A DNA stretch of 64,000 nucleotides from Moritella sp. (GCF_013215705.1 NZ_JABSQR010000009.1:124001-188000), one strand, 5' to 3'; positions 50,111-60,443 are shown, numbered from the stretch's first letter. Numbers and translations are program-made. Notes: generated by a model from the letters alone, not told the origin.

Positions 50111-52021
50111 TTACTGACCACTACGGTCCAGCGATCTAACCGCATTGACCAAACGTAAAATGTTTTCAATATCAACATTATCGACTTTATCTAACTCCCT
50201 GACATGGGCGGCAATATTGGCACCTAAAGTCTCAGAAACGGCGGGTTCACTCACGCTAACCGTGGCTGAATGATGGCTATCCATGCGGATGTCACTGTCG
50301 TTATTATGATCATCAAGGGTCACTTCATCTGCCAGTTTTAATACTTCCTCAATAGAGGTCAAGCCTTGCTTGGCAAAATCCAGCGCTGATAAGACTAATG
50401 GACGATAATGTTTACTCTTACGAGCTTCAACCTCAAATTCAGCCGCCGATTCACGTCGTAATGCATCACCCATCGCATCATTGATTTCCAATAACTCAAA
50501 CACACCGATACGACCACGGTAGCCGCTATAGTTACAACTTTGACAACCAACGCTGCGATAGAACGGCTCATCACCTAACGGGGCCTTGGCTATTTTTTCT
50601 AAACAATAATGTTCACTGCTGGTCAGCGCATGACTGCTTTTACATTGGTTACATAATTTGCGCACTAAACGCTGAGCAACAACCGCCCGTAATGCCGCGC
50701 CAATTAAATAACCCGGCGCGCCCATATCCATTAACCGTAATGCACACGTGATCGCGTCGTTAGTATGCAGTGTCGATAACACCATATGACCCGTTAATGC
50801 ACCACGTAAACCAATTTCGACGGTTTCTTTGTCTCGCATTTCGCCGACTAATAAAATATCCGGATCCTGACGTAAACACGTCCGTAAAATATTTGCAAAG
50901 TCTAAACCAATCTTAGAGTTGACCTGCACTTGGCTGATCCGCGGTAAGCGATATTCCACCGGGTCTTCCACGGTAATGATCTTTTTACCCGGTTCGTTTA
51001 GCTCACTCAAGGCAGAATATAAGGTGGTAGTTTTACCACTACCGGTCGGGCCTGTCACCAATACCATGCCATGAGGGCGGCGGATCAAACCACGTAAACG
51101 TTTAATTAAGTCTGCAGGCATCCCGGTACTTTCTAACTGGAAAATACCGGAATCTTGATTAAGTAATCGCATGACCACAGATTCACCGTATTGCACCGGC
51201 ATGGTCGATATACGTATATCAATCGATTGATTACGTACCTTTAAATTAAAGCGGCCATCTTGCGGTAAACGTTTTTCAGAAATATCTAAACCGGCCATTA
51301 ATTTTAACCGTAATACCAACGCGGGTACGATAGCCACTTCATTCAATACATTTTCTTGCAACACACCATCAACACGTAAACGAATACGCAGCGCGTTTTC
51401 ATCGGGTTCAATATGAATATCCGAGGCGCCCACTTGTACCGCATCTTCAAACACCGAGTTAAGAAACTTAACTACAGTGGCTTCACTCGAAGCATCGTCG
51501 ACATCTCTAAAAATATCAAATTCTTGCGCTGGCCTATGCTCATCTTCTAACTGACCTGCAAACGCTTCAATGTCTTTGGTGCGGCGGTATAAGCGATCAT
51601 AGGCGGGTAATAATTCACTTTCCCGTACAATCGCAAATTCAAGTTGATACGCCGATAATACATTTGATATCGCTTCAACCGCGTTTAGATCAGCGGGATC
51701 ACTTAACGCAATCGTAAGTACATCATGCTCGGCTTTTACCACCAATGCCCGGTGACGACGCGCGTGTACTTCCGGTAACTTCATCACGCTTTGCGGATCG
51801 ATACTCAGCGTGGCAATATTTAAAAATGGAATATCCAACTGTTGCGATAAAAAGTTCAGCAGTTGTTCTTCAGTAATAAAGCCGAGATGCGTTAACGTGG
51901 CACCGAGTTTACGGCCACTACTGCGCTGTTCTTTTAACGCTAAACCGAGCTGTTCGTCACTGATGATGCCTTCACCAACGAGTAAGTCACCCAGTCGTTG
52001 TTTTAATTTTAATTGCGCCAT
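50111..52021 (-). CDS. mshE: MshE, c-di-GMP-responsive pilus extension ATPase
   Basis: A 636-residue GspE/PilB ATPase. The N-terminus carries two MshEN-type repeats, RLGDLLVGEGIISDEQL (about 9-25) and KLGATLTHLGFITEEQL (about 37-53), which in Vibrio MshE bind c-di-GMP. Walker A is GPTGSGKTTTLYS, Walker B ILLVGEMRDKETVEIG, and a CxxC zinc site (CNQC, CQSC) lies near the C-terminus. A C-terminal extension of about 80 residues, rich in acidic residues, follows the ATPase core. It starts at the last base of mshN. Confidence 0.96.
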   Translation of the reverse strand: MAQLKLKQRLGDLLVGEGIISDEQLGLALKEQRSSGRKLGATLTHLGFITEEQLLNFLSQQLDIPFLNIATLSIDPQSVMKLPEVHARRHRALVVKAEHDVLTIALSDPADLNAVEAISNVLSAYQLEFAIVRESELLPAYDRLYRRTKDIEAFAGQLEDEHRPAQEFDIFRDVDDASSEATVVKFLNSVFEDAVQVGASDIHIEPDENALRIRLRVDGVLQENVLNEVAIVPALVLRLKLMAGLDISEKRLPQDGRFNLKVRNQSIDIRISTMPVQYGESVVMRLLNQDSGIFQLESTGMPADLIKRLRGLIRRPHGMVLVTGPTGSGKTTTLYSALSELNEPGKKIITVEDPVEYRLPRISQVQVNSKIGLDFANILRTCLRQDPDILLVGEMRDKETVEIGLRGALTGHMVLSTLHTNDAITCALRLMDMGAPGYLIGAALRAVVAQRLVRKLCNQCKSSHALTSSEHYCLEKIAKAPLGDEPFYRSVGCQSCNYSGYRGRIGVFELLEINDAMGDALRRESAAEFEVEARKSKHYRPLVLSALDFAKQGLTSIEEVLKLADEVTLDDHNNDSDIRMDSHHSATVSVSEPAVSETLGANIAAHVRELDKVDNVDIENILRLVNAVRSLDRSGQ

Positions 52022-53262
52022 TACTGTTTCTCCAACTGGGTAATTCGAGCATTGATATAATTACGTGATGATGCCGATAGCTGTCCCATGTTTTGTGCCG
52101 TGTGGTAGGCATTTAACGCTAACGTCACTTGCTTGGCTTTATCTGCAGAAATGCCCAGTCCTAACCACCATTTGGCACGGTTAGGCTCGTGCTTGGTCAA
52201 GGTCTTATAAGCCATTAATGCGCTATCCAAATCACCAAGACTTTGTGCCAAGCCAGCGAGGAGCGCGTAATAATCAACATTACCTGCCACTTCCGGTCGG
52301 TGTGGTTTCAGGTAATAATAGGCTTGCTGTTTATGTTTATTCTTTAAGTAAATACGCGCCAGCATTAACCGGAAATTTGTGTAGTCAGGCGATACACTTA
52401 AGCCTTCTTGCAACAAATTAACCGCTGATTGTGTTCGTTGCTCACCATATAAGATACCGGCTAATGTTTCTCGTGATAAATTATGTTTTTTATCAAAGGC
52501 TAACACTTTATGAAATAGCTGTTTAGCCCGTTCTTTATCACCCGCAAGTAAAGCACTATCCGCTTGTTTGGCATATAACTGCGCTTGTTGCAGAGGCGTT
52601 CTCGTTACCGCTTTAATGGATACGCGGTCTTCGACATGCTCTGGCTCATGCGTTGTCGCCTTAACGTGTTTAGCAACCGTTTGCGGCGTTGTAACGACGA
52701 CAGGTTTAATCGTGGTCGGCGTTATCTTTCCGACACCAGCAACTTCAATGCTTTTAACATTGCTCATTTTAGCTGCTGCTGAACTAGCTACTTTATTAGT
52801 GCTGTTGACCACTACCGCCGCAGTTTCCGTTACTGGAGTGACAGCCAATTTAGCAACCACTTGTTTTGTCACTACTGGCGTTATCACTAATGGCTGCATG
52901 ACTATCGGCGCAGCCATTGTCGCTTTATCGTCATTCAGCTTAATCACCATGGGTTGTTCAACTAACTCTGCTGATATTAATTTAACAATAAGCGGCTCAT
53001 TAACTTGGGCATTATTCTCACTGCTTACAACTGGCACGACACGATGGTGTTGCACACTCATTTTTGCGGCGCGACTTTGTTTTTGCACAAACAAATAGCC
53101 CGCTAGCGCAGCAAAAATAACAATTGAAGAGAGCAATACGATAACAAGTTTATTTTGACTTTTTGGCGCAGCAACAATCACCGCACCACTCAATTCAACA
53201 TCTGCCTGTTGCTGCTGCGTCCCTTTATCTAGGCCTTGTAGCATTTGATTAATAACACTCAC
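52021..53262 (-). CDS. mshN: MshN, TPR pilus assembly protein
   Basis: A bitopic protein of about 413 residues: a short cytoplasmic part, a membrane segment at about 42-60, a low-complexity Val/Thr/Ala/Lys linker and C-terminal TPR repeats (about 220-410). I choose the GTG at 53262, preceded by GGAG and giving MSVINQMLQGLD; it overlaps the mshM stop by four bases (GTGA). A long antisense open frame over the linker is a by-product of its composition. Confidence 0.9.
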   Translation of the reverse strand: MSVINQMLQGLDKGTQQQQADVELSGAVIVAAPKSQNKLVIVLLSSIVIFAALAGYLFVQKQSRAAKMSVQHHRVVPVVSSENNAQVNEPLIVKLISAELVEQPMVIKLNDDKATMAAPIVMQPLVITPVVTKQVVAKLAVTPVTETAAVVVNSTNKVASSAAAKMSNVKSIEVAGVGKITPTTIKPVVVTTPQTVAKHVKATTHEPEHVEDRVSIKAVTRTPLQQAQLYAKQADSALLAGDKERAKQLFHKVLAFDKKHNLSRETLAGILYGEQRTQSAVNLLQEGLSVSPDYTNFRLMLARIYLKNKHKQQAYYYLKPHRPEVAGNVDYYALLAGLAQSLGDLDSALMAYKTLTKHEPNRAKWWLGLGISADKAKQVTLALNAYHTAQNMGQLSASSRNYINARITQLEKQ

Positions 53263-54155
53263 AGTATTGATTCTCCAAACCACCAAATAACTAAAATCAT
53301 CTCAACCACTAAAATAGCCGCCATTATCGGTAACCGGAAATTACGCGGCTGCATGGCACTCTCTGTATCTTGTATCGCGAGTGTCACTAACTTGGTATTA
53401 ATATTTCGCACGTTTTTGCCATAACTTAACATTAAGCATTTATGCGCTAATATATTGATTATACGTGGAATACCACCACTGGCCTGATGTAATAACCGCA
53501 ATGCTTTTGCTTCAAACAACGGCGCGCCACGATAACCCGAGACCGTTAACCGATGTTCAACATAGCTCGAGGTTTCATTAGCGAGTAAAGGACGTAATTG
53601 GTATGAAAAAGTAATACGCTGACGTAACTGACGTAAATTGTCTTGCTGCAAGCGCGTGTCTAATTCAGGCTGACCAAATAACACCACCTGTAGCAGTTTT
53701 TTGCTTTCAGTCTCTAAATTACTAATTAAACGCAAAGCCTCCAATGTTTCATGTGGCAGCACCTGCGCTTCATCAATTAACAGCACGACTTGTTTATCTG
53801 CTGCTGATAATGTAATTAAACGATGATTTAAGGCTTCGGTTAATTGGTACTGATCTAAACTTGTATCAATACTTAATTCACTCGCAATCGCCGCCCGTAT
53901 TTCATTCGGCGTTAAATACGGATTAGGTAAATAAGCGATGACATAATTGTCGCCAAGTTCATTCAGTAATTTCCGACAAATCAGTGTCTTACCCGCCCCT
54001 ACCTCACCAGTTACTTTAATAAAACCTTCGCCAGCAGCCAGCGCTGTCGTCAATACTTGCAGCGCTTCAAAATGGGGCACTAACGGATGGTAAAATTGCG
54101 TATTGGGGGTCAAACCGAACGGTACTTCGGTCAAACCAAAATGCGCTTTATACAT
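53259..54155 (-). CDS. mshM: MshM, ExeA-like AAA ATPase
   Basis: A 298-residue ATPase starting MYKAHFGLTEVPFGLTPNTQ. Walker A is TGEVGAGKTLICRKLL at about 43-58 and Walker B VVLLIDEAQVLP; the C-terminus has a membrane segment (about 272-292). ExeA-type proteins help build secretin complexes with their partners. It shares one base with mshL and overlaps mshN. Confidence 0.93.
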   Translation of the reverse strand: MYKAHFGLTEVPFGLTPNTQFYHPLVPHFEALQVLTTALAAGEGFIKVTGEVGAGKTLICRKLLNELGDNYVIAYLPNPYLTPNEIRAAIASELSIDTSLDQYQLTEALNHRLITLSAADKQVVLLIDEAQVLPHETLEALRLISNLETESKKLLQVVLFGQPELDTRLQQDNLRQLRQRITFSYQLRPLLANETSSYVEHRLTVSGYRGAPLFEAKALRLLHQASGGIPRIINILAHKCLMLSYGKNVRNINTKLVTLAIQDTESAMQPRNFRLPIMAAILVVEMILVIWWFGESIL

Positions 54156-55753
54156 TACTCGTGCTCATTTTTTGATTCGGTTGGATACCATCGCTCAAGT
54201 AATTCAGCTGATCGCTCTAGCTCAATACGCCAGGTATTTTGATCAACCACAATCGGTTTAATTAAAATGATTAACTCGGTTTTTTGTACTGATTGCGAAC
54301 GATACGTAAAGAGTTCGCCTAACCAAGGAATATCGCCTAAGAAGGGTATTTTAGAAACCAGATCTTTATTCGCTGTTTTCATTAAACCGCCAATCACAAT
54401 AATTTCACCGTTTTTCGCTTTTACCACGGTATCGGTTTCCCGCACATCACTTTTCGCCAACGGCAACTCAATACCGGCAACAATTTTATTTGAATCAGTG
54501 ACCTCAATAATCGACGGATGAACGTGTAATAATACCCCGCCATCACTATCAATTTGCGGTGTAACATCGAGCGCGATACCAGAGAAAAATGGGGTTAACT
54601 CTACGTCTTGCTCAATAGAATCATCGTCTGATGATGTTGATTTGGTACTGTTGTAACCCGTCACAAAGTATTCATCACTGCCGACTTTAATCACCGCCTT
54701 TTGATTATTCAGCGCAGTGACCCGTGGGCTAGAGAGGACGTTGACATCACCTTGGGTTTTTAACAAACTGATCGCCGCACTAAAGTCATTGCCTGCCAGT
54801 GTGAACACCCCAGCACCAGACGCGAGGTCAGTAATATCATTAATACTAAAGTTGAACGATGAATCTGCTGCAACGTGGTTATTATTGACGTTCCAATCAA
54901 TACCTTGCTTATAACCGTCATTTAACGTCACTTCCATGATTTTCACTTCAAGCAAGACTTGACGTTGTAAATGCTGCTCCGCTTTAGCCAGAAAATCTTT
55001 GATCTTACGAATATCTTTTGGATAACCCTGTACTGTCACTAAACCGGCTTGCGGGCTGATGATCACCTGGGTATCTGCTTGATTCGCCGTTAACGCTAAT
55101 AAGGTATGCTCTAATTCCGCCCAATAATCGGTATTAGTTTGCGTTGAAATTTCGGTGCCGGTACTGCTTGATGACGAACCTGATGAACTGTCATCATCTG
55201 AAGAACTGCTCGACGAACTATTATCGGTGAGATAACCCGAGCTAATCGAGCTGTTTGATAACCCATTACGCTTCATCAATAAATAATTCATTGGGATGAT
55301 TTCGGTGCGAACGCCGGCACCATTAACACGGTAGGTATTACCTTGACGCTTAATAGCATAACCATACATATCGGCAACCGCATCCATGGTTTCTGCAATC
55401 GTCACATCATTGAGCACCACCGTGACCCGACCCGATACATCAGGGCTAACGGTTAAGTTATATTTAGTACCTTTTAATAATGACCCAAAGAATTGACGCG
55501 CGCTGACTGATTTAGCCGAAATATCCATACGCGGTTCAATCATAGGACGGTTTAACGCGTCATGACCATCAAATTCTGGTAACAATTCAGCATTCACATC
55601 ATCAGGGACAGTCCAAGCTTGTTGTTGCGCATCAGCACGAGCAAGTTCTGCTTGAATGGATGCTTTGATCTCCACAGGTGCAAGCGAACTACGCGTTGTT
55701 TCGCAACCCGTTAAAAACACCCCTAAAATAATTGCAAGATACAACTTATTCAT
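54155..55753 (-). CDS. mshL: MshL, outer-membrane secretin
   Basis: A 532-residue secretin that makes the pilus exit channel. It is a lipoprotein (lipobox FLTGC). An STN-type/N domain lies at about 60-130, followed by a Ser/Asp-rich insert (about 175-200) and the secretin core with VLSSPRVTALNNQKAVIKVG and GGLMKTANKDLVSKIPFLGD. It is the core of the MshKLMN assembly group. Confidence 0.96.
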   Translation of the reverse strand: MNKLYLAIILGVFLTGCETTRSSLAPVEIKASIQAELARADAQQQAWTVPDDVNAELLPEFDGHDALNRPMIEPRMDISAKSVSARQFFGSLLKGTKYNLTVSPDVSGRVTVVLNDVTIAETMDAVADMYGYAIKRQGNTYRVNGAGVRTEIIPMNYLLMKRNGLSNSSISSGYLTDNSSSSSSSDDDSSSGSSSSSTGTEISTQTNTDYWAELEHTLLALTANQADTQVIISPQAGLVTVQGYPKDIRKIKDFLAKAEQHLQRQVLLEVKIMEVTLNDGYKQGIDWNVNNNHVAADSSFNFSINDITDLASGAGVFTLAGNDFSAAISLLKTQGDVNVLSSPRVTALNNQKAVIKVGSDEYFVTGYNSTKSTSSDDDSIEQDVELTPFFSGIALDVTPQIDSDGGVLLHVHPSIIEVTDSNKIVAGIELPLAKSDVRETDTVVKAKNGEIIVIGGLMKTANKDLVSKIPFLGDIPWLGELFTYRSQSVQKTELIILIKPIVVDQNTWRIELERSAELLERWYPTESKNEHE

Positions 55754-55768
55754 AATTAAATCTGAGCC

Positions 55769-56113
55769 TTAATGTTTAATTTCACTGTCGAATAATGACA
55801 ATCTAAATTCTTTATCGTTACGTATAAAAAACACAAAATCATCGGTAATGCGACGAACCTGAAAGCCCGATACCCAGCTGCCAGCGACGACTTCTTTATC
55901 GTTCATGATAGCGATATGGCTATTATCTCGCACAAAAATTGCCTGTAAGCGGGGGATCTGCACCTTTGCTTTGCGTTGACTGCGCACAACGGGATCTGCC
56001 GCCCCCCATGGGCCGGTTGGATCATCAAGTACATTGCCATTAATCACACCTTGACCAGCTTGCGCAACGCTTGCGCTTAATAGAATGAATATAGGCAGTA
56101 GTAGTTTAACCAC
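55769..56113 (-). CDS. mshK: MshK, MSHA biogenesis protein
   Basis: A 114-residue periplasmic protein with a signal peptide (residues about 1-20, ending VAQAG). It resembles PilP-like or GspC-homology-region proteins that join inner-membrane parts to the secretin. The start is GTG. It overlaps mshJ by eight bases and precedes mshL by 15. Confidence 0.85.
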   Translation of the reverse strand: MVKLLLPIFILLSASVAQAGQGVINGNVLDDPTGPWGAADPVVRSQRKAKVQIPRLQAIFVRDNSHIAIMNDKEVVAGSWVSGFQVRRITDDFVFFIRNDKEFRLSLFDSEIKH

Positions 56114-56891
56114 GAATAAACTCCTTATTGATACTCAAGGTATAGATCTCCATTACCACTTCGGCGGTTGGATATTTTTGCATTTGATAATCAAATACTT
56201 GCCAATAAAATTTCTTCGGTAATTGCTCTATTGAATCGAGGTAGGCTTGAATATCAAAAAATTCGCCTGTCATAGTAATACGTAAACCATGACGATAAAG
56301 CAATACTTCAGCGCGGCTCGAGTCGAGCATAGTATCGATATTGCTGCTCAGCGCCGGCGTGTTGCTAATTTCATCCGCATTGAGATCTTTGCCTTTGCTA
56401 CTCGCCAATTTAGGTTTCGCTTTACCTTGGTCTTTTGCTAATGCCTGCATATTACTCTTGCCCGTGATTATCGTGACAGGTAATGATTCAATGGCGATCA
56501 ATTTCACCTTTTTTGCTCGACTTAATACATCACCAAGCACCAAGGCCATTTGATTTGAATTGATTAAATCCGCAGTCAGATCCGTTAATTTACCATTGGC
56601 TTTATTAAGCGCATTTTCGGCACGTAAAATACGCAATTTTATCACTTTATTCGGGTCTGTTGCCAATACATGCTGTAACTCAGCAATCGTAAAACCATGT
56701 TGACGTTGCTGCTGGCCTAAAGATGACAATTGCGATGTTAACTGTTTATTACGGGCATAATTTGGTGCCAGCACAAAGCTATCAATAATATAAATAATCG
56801 CTGCGACTAATGACACGACAATAAGGATACGTTCACGCATCGATAATTGTCTGAATTTATCATTCATCGTTAGCCAATGTTGTTTCATCAT
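56106..56891 (-). CDS. mshJ: MshJ, PilO-like alignment protein
   Basis: A 261-residue protein with one membrane segment at about 25-42, a coiled coil and a C-terminal ferredoxin-like fold, as in PilO/GspM. The end (YLDSIEQLPKKFYWQVFDYQ) is family-like. It overlaps the PilN-like gene by four bases. Confidence 0.9.
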   Translation of the reverse strand: MMKQHWLTMNDKFRQLSMRERILIVVSLVAAIIYIIDSFVLAPNYARNKQLTSQLSSLGQQQRQHGFTIAELQHVLATDPNKVIKLRILRAENALNKANGKLTDLTADLINSNQMALVLGDVLSRAKKVKLIAIESLPVTIITGKSNMQALAKDQGKAKPKLASSKGKDLNADEISNTPALSSNIDTMLDSSRAEVLLYRHGLRITMTGEFFDIQAYLDSIEQLPKKFYWQVFDYQMQKYPTAEVVMEIYTLSINKEFIRG

Positions 56892-57490
56892 TTACTGGCC
56901 TCCGTGATCGGCTGATTCGTCAAGGTAAACACGATAATATCGTCCTCGTCACGGGTAATATTTAACTGGCTAAACTCTCGCCCTTGCAACGATTTCGCGG
57001 CTGAAAATTTACCAATCCAGCGTGGTATCGCATCATGATTTCGCGCCAGACCAGTCAATGTCATACTCTTACCCGCTAAACGAATTTGAGTGATGCGAAT
57101 ATCTTTATCTCGCTGTGCTGCCAGATCAGACATCAAGATAGCAAAACCACTGGTTTGTACCTGTGCCAATTCAGACAATTGCACAAGTAACTCATCACGA
57201 TATTGTAAGCGGGTATTCAATAATGCTAATTGTTGATCTAAGGCTGGATTTTGCACATGATGCGCAACCTTCGCAGATAATATGTCGACGTCACCTGCTA
57301 AGTCGCTCACCGCTTTTTTCGCCAGCGCCACTTTGTGTGTTAGCAAGCTATTGTCATTTTCAGACAGTATGGTCAATGTCAGCATCAGCAGTATAGAACT
57401 GACAATCGCAACAATCGCCTGCGTGAGGGTAAGACGCTCTTTCTTTGGCCTAAACGCCTGAGTATATAAATTTACGCGAGTCTTCATCAC
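56888..57490 (-). CDS. MshI2, PilN-like protein
   Basis: A 200-residue protein with one membrane segment (about 27-45), a coiled coil at about 60-105 and a small periplasmic domain, the layout of PilN. It begins MKTRVNLYTQAFRPKKERLT; the NLYT element near the N-terminus is what PilN uses to bind PilM. It overlaps both neighbours by four bases, so mshI, mshI2 and mshJ form the PilM-N-O equivalent. Confidence 0.88.
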   Translation of the reverse strand: MMKTRVNLYTQAFRPKKERLTLTQAIVAIVSSILLMLTLTILSENDNSLLTHKVALAKKAVSDLAGDVDILSAKVAHHVQNPALDQQLALLNTRLQYRDELLVQLSELAQVQTSGFAILMSDLAAQRDKDIRITQIRLAGKSMTLTGLARNHDAIPRWIGKFSAAKSLQGREFSQLNITRDEDDIIVFTLTNQPITEASK

Positions 57491-58380
57491 AGTTTTTCCA
57501 ACGCGCCGCCAATGGCAGGTAAAAATCCAGTATCGACGTTATCAGCAATAAACGCATGCTTTAACGGCGTCACCGGAATAGTAAAGTTGAGTTGTAGACG
57601 GGCAATTAACGGTGCTAAAATTGTACTCGGCAAAGCCAAGTTAATTTCTTTTACTTCAGGTAACTTTAATTGGCTAACAACAAAATCAGCTGAGCGTTGA
57701 ATTTCTAAACTAAAATTATCTAATAGCGCGGTATCAAGTTGATCTTCCTGTAAATCACGTAATCGCGAAAAACCACGTAAGCGTCGTGAGAAATACAGCT
57801 GATTATCATGAATAATCGTCAAATTAATTTCTTGGTGATCCTGCTGAGCAATTAACATTTGAGTACTTTTTCGGTCCTCATCAGCACTGGTATTAAATAG
57901 ATTGGCTGTCGCTAATTCCTCAATACCGATAGTCACCAGTTCGAGTTTTGCTTGCTGGATTGCCGTAACAATTAATTCAACCAAACTTTTCGGACAATAA
58001 ACGAGATTAATTTTATTTTGATTCGGTACCGAAAAATAATCAAAAACGACGGTATCAATCGCTTCATTAATAAATTCTTTCGCAATGAAGGGTAATGAAC
58101 TGGAAATTTCATCATCAGGCACATTTGGCTTGTCAATTTGTAATAACTGATACAGTTGATTCGACAGCACCACATGGCAAGTTGCAGCCTGCAGATTATG
58201 TTTTGAAATCAGCTCACTGAGCGTTTTAATCAGTTCCGAAACATCATTAAACACACTTGAGTCAAGTACTGCAATAGCCTCATTACCCGCTGACAAGGCA
58301 CAAATATCAACGCGCTGTTTAGCGATAAAAACACCCAGTTTTGCTTGTGTATTACGATTTTTTAACCAGGGTATATGCAT
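57487..58380 (-). CDS. mshI: MshI, PilM-like protein
   Basis: A 297-residue soluble protein with weak actin-like fold similarity, as expected of PilM-type proteins that dock on the cytoplasmic tail of PilN. Recognition is by position, length and segments such as SFSLEIQRSADFVVSQL near the C-terminus. A TATAAT at 58415-58420 (minus strand) upstream may be its own -10. It heads the mshI-to-mshG series. Confidence 0.86.
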   Translation of the reverse strand: MHIPWLKNRNTQAKLGVFIAKQRVDICALSAGNEAIAVLDSSVFNDVSELIKTLSELISKHNLQAATCHVVLSNQLYQLLQIDKPNVPDDEISSSLPFIAKEFINEAIDTVVFDYFSVPNQNKINLVYCPKSLVELIVTAIQQAKLELVTIGIEELATANLFNTSADEDRKSTQMLIAQQDHQEINLTIIHDNQLYFSRRLRGFSRLRDLQEDQLDTALLDNFSLEIQRSADFVVSQLKLPEVKEINLALPSTILAPLIARLQLNFTIPVTPLKHAFIADNVDTGFLPAIGGALEKL

Positions 58381-58532
58381 AAAATTCTATTGCACCTAAA
58401 TAAATGAATACTTAATTATAAATCACTTGATAGCCATCATACTTTAATCAGCTTTAAGTAGTAAGCAAAGTGTAAGGTTAGCACGATAACAACACTTTAA
58501 AATAGTAAAAATCACCATAACGTAACTTATGA

Positions 58533-60443
58533 CTAAGCCAATAAACGGACTTGATTACAAAAATAACCTTGGGCACCATAAACACCAAGTTTATTAAGCG
58601 CATCCCATTCACCTTTCGACTCAACACCAACAGCGACCACGGTCGTGGCCAAGTTAACGGTGCCACCAAGAATACTGCGAATCGCTAATTGATTAATTAG
58701 GCGTTTATGTAAGTCACGCACCAAACTCGGGTGGATCTTAATAACGTCTACGTTTAATTTCTTAATATAAGAGGAATCAACCACATCCTGACCGACCATA
58801 TCTACGGCGATGCAACAACCGAGTGCTTTTAGGTTTTTAGCCGGTTCTAATAACATCTCCAGATTACGATTAATTTGATATTCATGGATCTCAAAATACA
58901 ATAATGAACGTAATGCCGCGGGTAAGCGAATAATATCTAAGTATACTTCGCGCATAAACCGCTTATCTAAATAACTCTGAATATCTAAGTTTATCCCGCA
59001 AGCAATAGGGTCACTCGTCTCTAAATTAGAAATTGCATGTTCAACAGTCAGACGGTCAATACGTTTCAATACACCACACTTCTCTGCCATCGGCAAAAAG
59101 ACCCCAGCATGGATCCATTCATTATTTTCATCTTGTAATTTTGGATAAATTTCATGACCCAGTACCTGATTATCAGCCATGCTTAGAATTAATTGCAGCT
59201 CATAATGAAACGCGTTATTTTTAAAGGTTTGCTCAAACAAGCCTCGCCATCTTACGGTACCTTTCGCATAGACAGGCGTCAGCTCATCTTGCTCATATAA
59301 AAACCAACCTGAACAGCCTTGTAACACCGCAATTTTTAAGGCTTGATCAACGTTTTCTAATACCTCTTCTGCTTTTTCGCCATAATGATAGATAGCGACT
59401 CCAGTATAAAATAACTCATCGCAATCAACCGGGGTTGATAAGCCCACTCTGGTTAGCAGTTTATACAGCTGCTTCATCATGATTTCAGATTCCGAGCCGG
59501 TGATCCTAGGCAGCAAAATCATAAATTGATCACCGCGGTAGCGAGCCAGCACAGAACCAGTAAAACGGTCGACAAATTTACTTAACAGTTCACTGACCGA
59601 TTTCACCATTTCGTCGACACTTGCAACACCATAGTCATAATTTAATTGCGATAACTCATAGAGTTCAATCTTGATAACGGTACCAGCGATGACACAGGGA
59701 TCAGATAACATCGCTTCTAATTGATTTAAAAAGAAGTCACGATTACCAATACCAGTCGATGCGTCAACAAAGGCGTTGGTACGCATATAAGAATCAAAAC
59801 GACTACGCTCGTGCTTGGTATCTTCGAGATCGGCAATGAGTTTATCAAACGCACGGCTAGTTGCTTTAGGCCACTCAGACTCAGAACCCACAGCCACTTT
59901 AACGTGATCGCCATTGAGGATCTTATAACTGCGCGTTGACAGTAATTCGGCCCCATACATACCCTTTTTAAGTAGCCGAATGGCCATAATTAACCCGAAC
60001 AACGTAATGAGTAACCCCATACTTACACCGGTGAATAATTCGAGTGGGTATTCCATCGCATAATACGGCGAAAGCATGACAACTTTAGCAGTAAAATCAC
60101 TATTTGCTTGCAACTCAAAATGGTATTCTTTCAGGAAAGCAGTGACTGCAACGGTATCTGGCGTTAGCGCCTTAAAGTCGTAACTGACGATGCCATTTTT
60201 TTCAACGGTAAGCTCTAATACCGAATGCGCACGTAATAATTCAGGTAGCCAGAATGCAAAGCGTGGTTCGCTATCTTCCATTGCCAACTGCTCATCCATC
60301 ACATCAATCAATCGAGAGATATTTTGTTTTTGGGTTTCAATCGCCAGACCACGTAAACTAACGCCGCCGCCGAGCAGTACCACACCAACTGATGACAGCA
60401 CACAAAAAATAATAAAACCAATCAGTTTATTGGTAAATTTCAT
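58533..60443 (-). CDS. csrD: MshH/CsrD, degenerate GGDEF-EAL regulator
   Basis: A 636-residue membrane protein with membrane segments at about 8-28 and 148-166, a HAMP-like linker, then GGDEF and EAL domains. Both active sites are lost: the GGDEF site reads RYRGDQF and the EAL start reads GHEIYPKL. In E. coli CsrD has no cyclase or esterase activity and instead promotes RNase E decay of CsrB/CsrC RNAs. MshH is its name in MSHA loci. It has its own palindrome-bearing upstream region. Confidence 0.94.
   Translation of the reverse strand: MKFTNKLIGFIIFCVLSSVGVVLLGGGVSLRGLAIETQKQNISRLIDVMDEQLAMEDSEPRFAFWLPELLRAHSVLELTVEKNGIVSYDFKALTPDTVAVTAFLKEYHFELQANSDFTAKVVMLSPYYAMEYPLELFTGVSMGLLITLFGLIMAIRLLKKGMYGAELLSTRSYKILNGDHVKVAVGSESEWPKATSRAFDKLIADLEDTKHERSRFDSYMRTNAFVDASTGIGNRDFFLNQLEAMLSDPCVIAGTVIKIELYELSQLNYDYGVASVDEMVKSVSELLSKFVDRFTGSVLARYRGDQFMILLPRITGSESEIMMKQLYKLLTRVGLSTPVDCDELFYTGVAIYHYGEKAEEVLENVDQALKIAVLQGCSGWFLYEQDELTPVYAKGTVRWRGLFEQTFKNNAFHYELQLILSMADNQVLGHEIYPKLQDENNEWIHAGVFLPMAEKCGVLKRIDRLTVEHAISNLETSDPIACGINLDIQSYLDKRFMREVYLDIIRLPAALRSLLYFEIHEYQINRNLEMLLEPAKNLKALGCCIAVDMVGQDVVDSSYIKKLNVDVIKIHPSLVRDLHKRLINQLAIRSILGGTVNLATTVVAVGVESKGEWDALNKLGVYGAQGYFCNQVRLLA

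Noticed and set aside
52568-53098. A 176-codon plus-strand frame rich in Thr, Leu and Val
   Set aside because: It is the complement of the repetitive Val/Thr/Ala linker of mshN; composition explains its length and hydrophobicity.
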